45,597 nt of DNA from Betaproteobacteria bacterium (GTDB lineage Bacteria > Pseudomonadota > Gammaproteobacteria > Burkholderiales > Rhodocyclaceae). Of this stretch, positions 41,045-45,597 are shown piece by piece. Below the pieces are notes generated by a model. It was not told the origin of the DNA. It saw nothing but the letters and a program-made list of their open reading frames with translations, and made no database searches. A program made the translations under genes and the position numbers. Location: NCBI GenBank assembly GCA_009777925.1, contig WRKX01000007.1:1-45597 (forward strand). Reading direction: 5' to 3'. How positions within the stretch are numbered: the stretch's first letter is position 1; the number at the start of each line of letters is the position of its first letter.

Positions 41045-43686
41045 GATTTCTCCTTTTTGAATAGCCAGCAACGCACGGTGGTGGGTTTTCTGGTTTGGTG
41101 CGCGTCGATCAGCGAGTTGTAGCGGGCGTTGATCGCGCTGTTGGTTGCCACATTCGCGGCGACGAATTTCCGGCTCTTTGAAGTTTTCAGATATTTCTTG
41201 AGGTCGGAGAGGTCGGGGGGTTGTTGGCGGCGTTCCGAGGCTATTTCGATAAATTGGTTGAGGTTCACCGCGATCTGGTCTTTGTGGTGCGAATGGTTGA
41301 GTTTGGGCCTATAAAAACCGCCCTCAAAATCATTGCTATTTGTAGCATTGCCATCCGCAGTATTGCCATCCGCAGTATTGCCATTCGCAGTATTGCCATC
41401 CGCAGGATCGTCTATACCATTCAGATAATCGAAAATCTCCCAGAAGCGTTCCACGACCGGATGCTCGCGGGCGAATTCAAGCTCGCGCTCGCGAGCGAGT
41501 TTGACCAGCAGTTCAGAAGCCTCTATTCGCTGGCTCTGGGTGATGGGCGTGACCAGGCGCAACGCCGAGATGAGCGCCACGACTTGTCCGTAGTTCTTTT
41601 GGATACGGAGGTTTTTCGCTCCGCCTTCGGCGATAACGCGCTCGTATTCGCGCCCGTGTTCTTCCAGGACGGCGAGTATTTTGTCTTCCGCCATGATTGC
41701 TTTGAGCAAAAAGGCAGACACGCCGGTTGCCGCCATCCGGCTCAAGGTTTGCGCCACCTCCCGCCCTGCTTCGGATTGGTGCGACTTGTCGAAATTGAGA
41801 TGAATAATCCGCTCCATGATGGCGGGACTCGCCGCGACCGGCACGTTTTGACTAATCACAAGGGCGGCGCGAAATTGTGGGTCATAGGTGTCATTGCCCG
41901 CGCTTTTTATGCCGGTGGTACGGAGGGAGCCGCCGTTGTAAAGGCTTTTCAGGCTATCCCAATGAAATAAGGCCGGGGCGCGGCCACGGCTGCCGTCGGC
42001 ATCCTTTTCGCGGTCTGATTCAATCAACACTACCGGCAGGTTGGAAACCTGCGCCATCGAGCGCAAAAAGCCGACGTGACTTGACTTCATGGGGTCGAAG
42101 CCTTCATAACCGTTGCGCCCCAACAATTTCCACAGGGTTTCAATGAGCGTGGTTTTGCCCGCGCCGGGTTCGCCAACAATTTCCAAAAATGGATATGATT
42201 CAAAGCTGGCACGGATTTGCTCGGCGAACAATGTGCCGAGCCAATAGGCCAGCGCGATGATACCTTTCGCGCCAAAGCATAAATAAAAGCGATCAAACCA
42301 GTATTTATCCATGCTTTTGAAATCAGTATTGATGTCCATCTTTTCCAGACGCGATAAACTTTTTATAGATAGTTTGCCGATTTCAAAATAATCTTCCTCA
42401 TTGCGTTCGTAAACTTTCCCGGCCTTAACCGCAACCTGATTAAATATGTAAGTTTTATGCTGGCTCGAATAGCCGATATAGTCGATGGTCTGCACCGTTT
42501 TTATTTGGTATGTCCAATCCTTCAGAAGCGCGTCCAGTTGCCAGCCGTGCCCCGCCCAGATTGCCCCCGCGCCGATGTGCAAAAGCCGACGTTTGAATTC
42601 CGTCCCGGATGACAATTGCCCGGAAGTAAAGGTATTCCTGACCGTCGCGCCATCATGCGGGAAAGCGACGCGAAAGTAATACCACGCTTCATCCGTCGCT
42701 TCGTTTTTGATGTAATAGAGTGGTTCCGGGAGGCAATTGCAGATTTCATTGATTTCCAGCGCGGCGGCCAGGGCGTTTTTGCGCATCGCTTCCGGGATAA
42801 TGTTTTCTCCATCCCCGGCGTGTTTATCCAAACGTTCCTTTAATTCTTTTTCCTCTTTATCCTGATTGATTTTTGCCCAATAGATTCGATTATCGAAGTC
42901 AAAATAAAAAGAGCGTAAATGTTTTTTTTGCGCGATTAGCAGGGATTTTTTAAGCGGCGTTTCCGAGATTAAAAGGCTGCCCAGATAGCGGTATTCTTCC
43001 AGATGCTCCTTTTCCAGTTTGCCTAATTGATGCGCGTCGTTCCAATCCATCCTTTTGCCGCCCTTGCCGATGGGCAAAAGGGCGACCGACGATTCCCATC
43101 CATCTTTCGTCGATTGATGGGTGAATTTTTTGGCAAAACTTTTGCCAGCAGTATCCGAATCGAACGCCCAGACCAATTTTGGGCGCGGCTTGTTCGCCGC
43201 CGCGCACTGCTCGGCCAGGGCGGCCAGCGCGTGGGACGGGTAGTTATTACAAGATAGCGTTGAGGCGGCTTTAATGCCGTGGTGCATGAGGGCGATGGCG
43301 TCGAAAATTCCCTCGGTGATCCAGATTTCCGGGTCTTGTCCGGGAGCTTTGCTTCCCGGCGCGGCATCCGAGGCTTCAGCCGGGCTAGTGCCCGGCGCTC
43401 CCAGAGTGAACCACCACATGCCGCGGTACTTCCCCCGAAAATTGGCTTTTTGGCTGCCGAAGCGATGCGCCTCGTCAATGAGCCGCTCCCAATACACATC
43501 TTTGCTCAGGGAAAAGCGTACTGTCGCGCTGCCGATGTTTTTGTCGGAATCCCAGAAATTTTCCTGTGTATACCAGCCTTTGATCTTTTCGAGATCGAAG
43601 CCGCGCCCGTCCCTGAGATAGGCGTCGGCGGCGGCATTGGGGTTTTCTTTTGAGCGGGGATGGCGGGTAGACCAGCTTTCAAACAA
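41041..43686 (-). CDS. TOPRIM primase-helicase (main part; N-terminus split off by a MITE)
   Basis: 881 residues. TOPRIM-like region about 116-190: PEIWITEGIFDAIALMHHG, then KLVWAFDSDTAG. P-loop ATPase, Walker A GEPGAGKTTLIE near 506-517, with VVLIESDREKDA as Walker B-like. This is the replication protein of P4-like islands. Coding continues upstream of this ATG through KCGRLNKCG, the second half of a zinc ribbon, to the MITE (43747-43841). The first half is in 43837-43986. Without that half, priming may be impaired while the ATPase could remain. The gene also holds a palindromic module (43342-43402) and a 15-bp tandem repeat (41347-41406). Confidence 0.82.
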   Translation of the reverse strand: MFESWSTRHPRSKENPNAAADAYLRDGRGFDLEKIKGWYTQENFWDSDKNIGSATVRFSLSKDVYWERLIDEAHRFGSQKANFRGKYRGMWWFTLGAPGTSPAEASDAAPGSKAPGQDPEIWITEGIFDAIALMHHGIKAASTLSCNNYPSHALAALAEQCAAANKPRPKLVWAFDSDTAGKSFAKKFTHQSTKDGWESSVALLPIGKGGKRMDWNDAHQLGKLEKEHLEEYRYLGSLLISETPLKKSLLIAQKKHLRSFYFDFDNRIYWAKINQDKEEKELKERLDKHAGDGENIIPEAMRKNALAAALEINEICNCLPEPLYYIKNEATDEAWYYFRVAFPHDGATVRNTFTSGQLSSGTEFKRRLLHIGAGAIWAGHGWQLDALLKDWTYQIKTVQTIDYIGYSSQHKTYIFNQVAVKAGKVYERNEEDYFEIGKLSIKSLSRLEKMDINTDFKSMDKYWFDRFYLCFGAKGIIALAYWLGTLFAEQIRASFESYPFLEIVGEPGAGKTTLIETLWKLLGRNGYEGFDPMKSSHVGFLRSMAQVSNLPVVLIESDREKDADGSRGRAPALFHWDSLKSLYNGGSLRTTGIKSAGNDTYDPQFRAALVISQNVPVAASPAIMERIIHLNFDKSHQSEAGREVAQTLSRMAATGVSAFLLKAIMAEDKILAVLEEHGREYERVIAEGGAKNLRIQKNYGQVVALISALRLVTPITQSQRIEASELLVKLARERELEFAREHPVVERFWEIFDYLNGIDDPADGNTANGNTADGNTADGNATNSNDFEGGFYRPKLNHSHHKDQIAVNLNQFIEIASERRQQPPDLSDLKKYLKTSKSRKFVAANVATNSAINARYNSLIDAHQTRKPTTVRCWLFKKEKS
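41347..41406 (-). repeat. 15-bp tandem repeat, four copies
   Basis: ATTGCCATCCGCAGT on the plus strand, four units with one or two changes. Encodes GNTAD/GNTAN units in the primase's acidic linker (about residue 761-780). Length changes in steps of 15 nt keep frame. Confidence 0.9.
43342..43402 (-). repeat. Palindromic module embedded in the primase gene
   Basis: 61 bp with GGGAGC at one end and GCGCTCCC at the other, the latter arm matching 27745-27768. It is translated (GAPGTSPAEASDAAPGSKAP) between MWWFT and PEIWITE. It appears as an extra, low-complexity linker that keeps frame. Confidence 0.65.
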
Positions 43687-43746
43687 ATCCGGGTAGAGTT
43701 CTTTTATGTGAAACTCACTACCGCATTTGTTGAGCCTGCCGCACTT

Positions 43747-43841
43747 TATAGTGCTTCTCGTAATTATTTTTACCCTTTCTCGCTTGCAGGATAGGATGTC
43801 TGAAGGTTGATAGAGTAAGATTATTTAGGAAAAGCACTATA
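43747..43841 (-). mobile_element. 95-bp MITE, copy B
   Basis: Reverse complement of 33-127, identical at all 95 positions. Inserted at a TA in the primase zinc-ribbon codons. Taking out 93 nt leaves GTT TTA AAG TGC (VLKC), which rejoins the two coding parts in frame and confirms the TA duplication. Confidence 0.93.
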
Positions 43842-43986
43842 AAACCCAGGGCTTTTCGCGATTGGTATAAAGCTCTCTTTTGCCGCACGCGGGGCATTTG
43901 CCCTGACGCAAAAATTCCCCGGCAATTTTGAAAGAAAAATCGGACATCAGGCGGGGCAGAAGCTCCGCGTGCAGGGCGGGATTCAT
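43837..43986 (-). pseudogene. N-terminal zinc-ribbon fragment of the primase
   Basis: 49 codons from ATG 43986, starting MNPALHAELLPRLMSDFSFK and including CPACGKRELYTNREKPWVL, then a TAG supplied by the MITE. The second Cys pair (KCGRLNKCG) is on the other side of the MITE in frame with the main ORF. The whole gene would have been 43986-41041. It starts 5 nt after the Ogr-like gene. Confidence 0.88.
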
Positions 43987-43991
43987 TTTAG

Positions 43992-44216
43992 TTATCCGTT
44001 TACTGCTTTGCGCTCACGCCTCGTTTGGGGCAAGTGCACAGCGGGGTTGGGCTTATAAGAGGGGATGAGGGTTGCGACAGTCTCAACATGCAATTTAAAT
44101 ACATGCCCGCAGTCAAGATTTACGCATTGTGCATAGCCTTCCTTTAGCAGCGGCGAGATTGCTCGCGATGTACGGATGCTGGCGGAATGTCCACAATGGG
44201 GGCAGGTTATTCGCAT
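43992..44216 (-). CDS. Ogr/Delta-like zinc-finger activator
   Basis: 74 residues with the Ogr/Delta pattern C-X2-C...C-X4-C (Cys5, Cys8, Cys31, Cys36): RITCPHCGHSASIRTSRAIS, AQCVNLDCGHVFKLHVE. In P2 and P4 this protein turns on phage late promoters, letting a satellite exploit its helper. Overlaps the upstream gene by 10 nt and precedes the primase by 5 nt, so same operon. Supports a P4-like identity. Confidence 0.88.
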   Translation of the reverse strand: MRITCPHCGHSASIRTSRAISPLLKEGYAQCVNLDCGHVFKLHVETVATLIPSYKPNPAVHLPQTRRERKAVNG

Positions 44217-44410
44217 GGCCGTTGCCTCGCGTAATGCTCGGCGAGTATATAAGCTGCCATGCCTGACAGTGATCGCATTGTGCGCGCAGCGTCAGCGGCC
44301 AGACGCCGGCGGATTTCTTCCGGCAAACCCACTGGTATTCGGTATGTGGCTTTTATGTCGTTAGGAGCCTTGACAGGCGCGGTGCGGGATTGTGTGGGAC
44401 GTGTTTTCAT
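44207..44410 (-). CDS. Ribbon-helix-helix-like small protein
   Basis: 67 residues from the ATG at 44410 (another ATG at 44422). YRIPVGLPEEIRRRLAADAA resembles a MetJ/Arc-type beta strand and helix, followed by SLSGMAAYILAEHYARQRP. First gene of the minus-strand operon, divergent from the XRE gene with 75 bp between starts. Probably DNA-binding. Confidence 0.65.
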   Translation of the reverse strand: MKTRPTQSRTAPVKAPNDIKATYRIPVGLPEEIRRRLAADAARTMRSLSGMAAYILAEHYARQRPCE

Positions 44411-44447
44411 GAGATGATTCATCTGGAATCAGGACGATTCAATCATA

Positions 44448-44461
44448 GTACCATTTGGTAC
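44448..44461. promoter_or_regulatory. Putative operator in the divergent region
   Basis: GTACCA-TT-TGGTAC, a perfect 6-bp palindrome between the RHH gene and the XRE gene. A likely binding site of one of the two. Confidence 0.6.
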
Positions 44462-44485
44462 GTGAGCCAACTAAAAAAGGAACAA

Positions 44486-45091
44486 ATGGTTCTTATGTGT
44501 AACAGAATCAGGGAAGAGCGCGAGCGGCTGGGGCTAACTCAGTCCCAGTTAGGAGTTGCCTCGAAAACGCAGCGGCTTTATGAAAATGGTGAACGCAGTC
44601 CAGATGCTGACTATCTCTTTAATTTTTCCGCTTTAGGCGCAGACGTGCTTTACATCATCACAGGCCGACGTGAAGTAACGGCGGACGTTATCCGGCAGGC
44701 AATCCTGTCCGCTTGCGAGCTGCTTTCCTTGCCTGTTGACGCGCCTACCCTTGCCCAACTGGCTGTCAAACTTTGTGCATTGCCACAAACCACAACCCAA
44801 TCTGCGGGCGGATCGACAAAATATGTCATCGCGCACAACTTGGGGCAAGTCGGCGACAATATGACTAACAATTTTCTTGGCGACGAATTTTGTAGCTTGG
44901 AAGCAGTAAGACAAAAGGCTTTTAAGGAAGCGACTGGGATCGAATGCGGACAGCAAGAGCGCCATGAATTAGATAAATTGATGCAAATATACGGAAGGAG
45001 CGCAATTTCTGCGGCTCGCCGGGCAAACTCAATCAGGTGGAACCAAAAGACCCGAAGTTTTGCGGCTGTTTTCCCGCCCGGTGAAAAATGA
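44486..45091 (+). CDS. XRE-type transcriptional regulator
   Basis: 201 residues from the ATG at 44486, preceded by AAAAAAGGAAC. N-terminal HTH (about 6-60: RIREERERLGLTQSQLGVAS, TQRLYENGERSPDADYLF) followed by an unrecognised helical region (about 75-200) without a LexA-type peptidase motif. Likely the satellite's repressor or maintenance regulator, facing the RHH-ogr-primase operon. A 59-bp stretch then reaches the IS end. Confidence 0.8.
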   Translation: MVLMCNRIREERERLGLTQSQLGVASKTQRLYENGERSPDADYLFNFSALGADVLYIITGRREVTADVIRQAILSACELLSLPVDAPTLAQLAVKLCALPQTTTQSAGGSTKYVIAHNLGQVGDNMTNNFLGDEFCSLEAVRQKAFKEATGIECGQQERHELDKLMQIYGRSAISAARRANSIRWNQKTRSFAAVFPPGEK

Positions 45092-45150
45092 ATGGGCTAT
45101 TTTATGGCTTGGGCACCGTGGATTTTTTTGATTTTCTGTATTGTTCCTAG

Positions 45151-45597
45151 AGCGTGTCGTCAATAGATGTTTGTCGTATTCTCACTGCTCTTTCCGGTTC
45201 TTCTTGGGCTGAATCACGGCATCTATCCCTTTGGCCTGCACATGCTCAACAATCGCATCACTATCATAGCCTTTATCCGCAACTGCCGCGTCTATCCCCT
45301 CAACAAGATGGCAAGCCTGGGTACAATCCGCTCTGGTACCCGCTGTGACAAACATTCTGACCGGCATACCATGCGCATCCACGGCCAAATGTATCTTTGA
45401 GTTGAGCCCCCTTTTGTGCAATCCATGTCCTGGTTGCCACCACGCGCCCCAGCCGCATGAGGGTGAACTTTTATGTGACTTGCGTCAATCATCAGCCATT
45501 CAAAATCAGGTTCGTCTATCAATGTTTCCAGCAGCTTTTCCCAGATTCCCTTGTCTCGCCACCGGGAAAAACGGCGATGCGTGTTATTCCAATCGCC
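45151..45597 (-). mobile_element. IS5-family element, decayed copy (cut by the window edge)
   Basis: Ends AGCGTGTCGTCAATAGATGT next to CTAG, the mirror of the left end of the window. The minus strand codes for FEWLMIDASHIKVHPHAAGA, and after a -1 shift at AAAAGGGGG, LNSKIHLAVDAHGMPVRMF and ADKGYDSDAIVEH. The two Asp of DDE are present. The ORF stops at 45182-45184, then jumps from EYDK to the terminal sequence at a shared AAACATCTATTGAC block. The 3' part with the Glu of DDE has been deleted. The frame change may be programmed (as in the IS427 group) or decay. Confidence 0.78.

Noticed and set aside
41347-41406. Possible CRISPR array
   Set aside because: 15-bp units directly adjoining, no spacers, and in frame within a gene.

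Overview
The window reads as chromosomal DNA of a betaproteobacterium, probably free-living and flagellated. The evidence is the minus-strand order tig-clpP-clpX-lon-hupB-tRNA-Val followed by hrcA-hemH, an hemH/lolB/ispE set typical of Gram-negatives, the mpl murein-recycling ligase, and a FliC-type flagellin. I cannot name the genus. The chromosome is rich in small repeats and decayed mobile DNA.

Layout. 1-240: decayed end of an IS5-family element carrying a 95-bp MITE. 239-10364 (minus): hemH, hrcA, tRNA-Val, hupB, lon, a flavin-reductase-like gene, a small membrane protein, clpX, clpP and tig. These cover protein quality control plus the last step of haem synthesis. Two copies of a 120-nt multi-hairpin element lie on either side of lon. 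10549-12865 (plus): tRNA-Leu, a membrane protein fused to a phosphate-binding-type domain, and a hicAB toxin-antitoxin pair. 12879-18973 (minus): leuA, ispE, lolB, a TPR protein and serC. 19058-19699 (minus): a 642-nt group II intron with most of its reverse transcriptase deleted. 19915-27582 (plus): mpl, a Tic20/DUF4870-like protein, tRNA-Pro (minus), a YciA-type thioesterase, a DUF2802 protein, a SPOR protein, recD, a PiT phosphate transporter and yhbY. 27822-35797: a flagellin gene (minus, with a sigma-28-like promoter) divergent from a glycosylation cluster (plus). The cluster holds a TPR-GT41 (OGT/SPINDLY-like) protein, a methyltransferase, an 857-residue methyltransferase-TPR-diverged GT41 fusion and a small glycosyltransferase. 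A 137-168 bp repeat brackets the last two genes. 36007-37230: lysC.

37280-45091: a P4-satellite-like integrated element beside tRNA-Ser(GCU). It carries a tyrosine integrase and a regulator gene whose 224-nt leader has a strong promoter, an early intrinsic terminator and self-complementary blocks as in P4/P1 C4-type antisense immunity RNAs. It also has brnTA, a frameshifted MqsA-like antitoxin, a minus-strand operon (RHH protein, Ogr/Delta zinc finger, TOPRIM primase-helicase, three small proteins) and an XRE-type regulator. The primase gene is split in its zinc-finger codons by a second, identical copy of the 95-bp MITE; removing the MITE with one TA restores the reading frame exactly. 45151-45597: a second IS5-family copy, frameshifted and lacking its 3' part.

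The most interesting items are the twin MITEs and their two datable insertions, the C4-like leader RNA of the satellite, the ORF-less group II intron, the covarying hairpin element around lon, and the three-module fusion protein in the flagellin-glycosylation locus.
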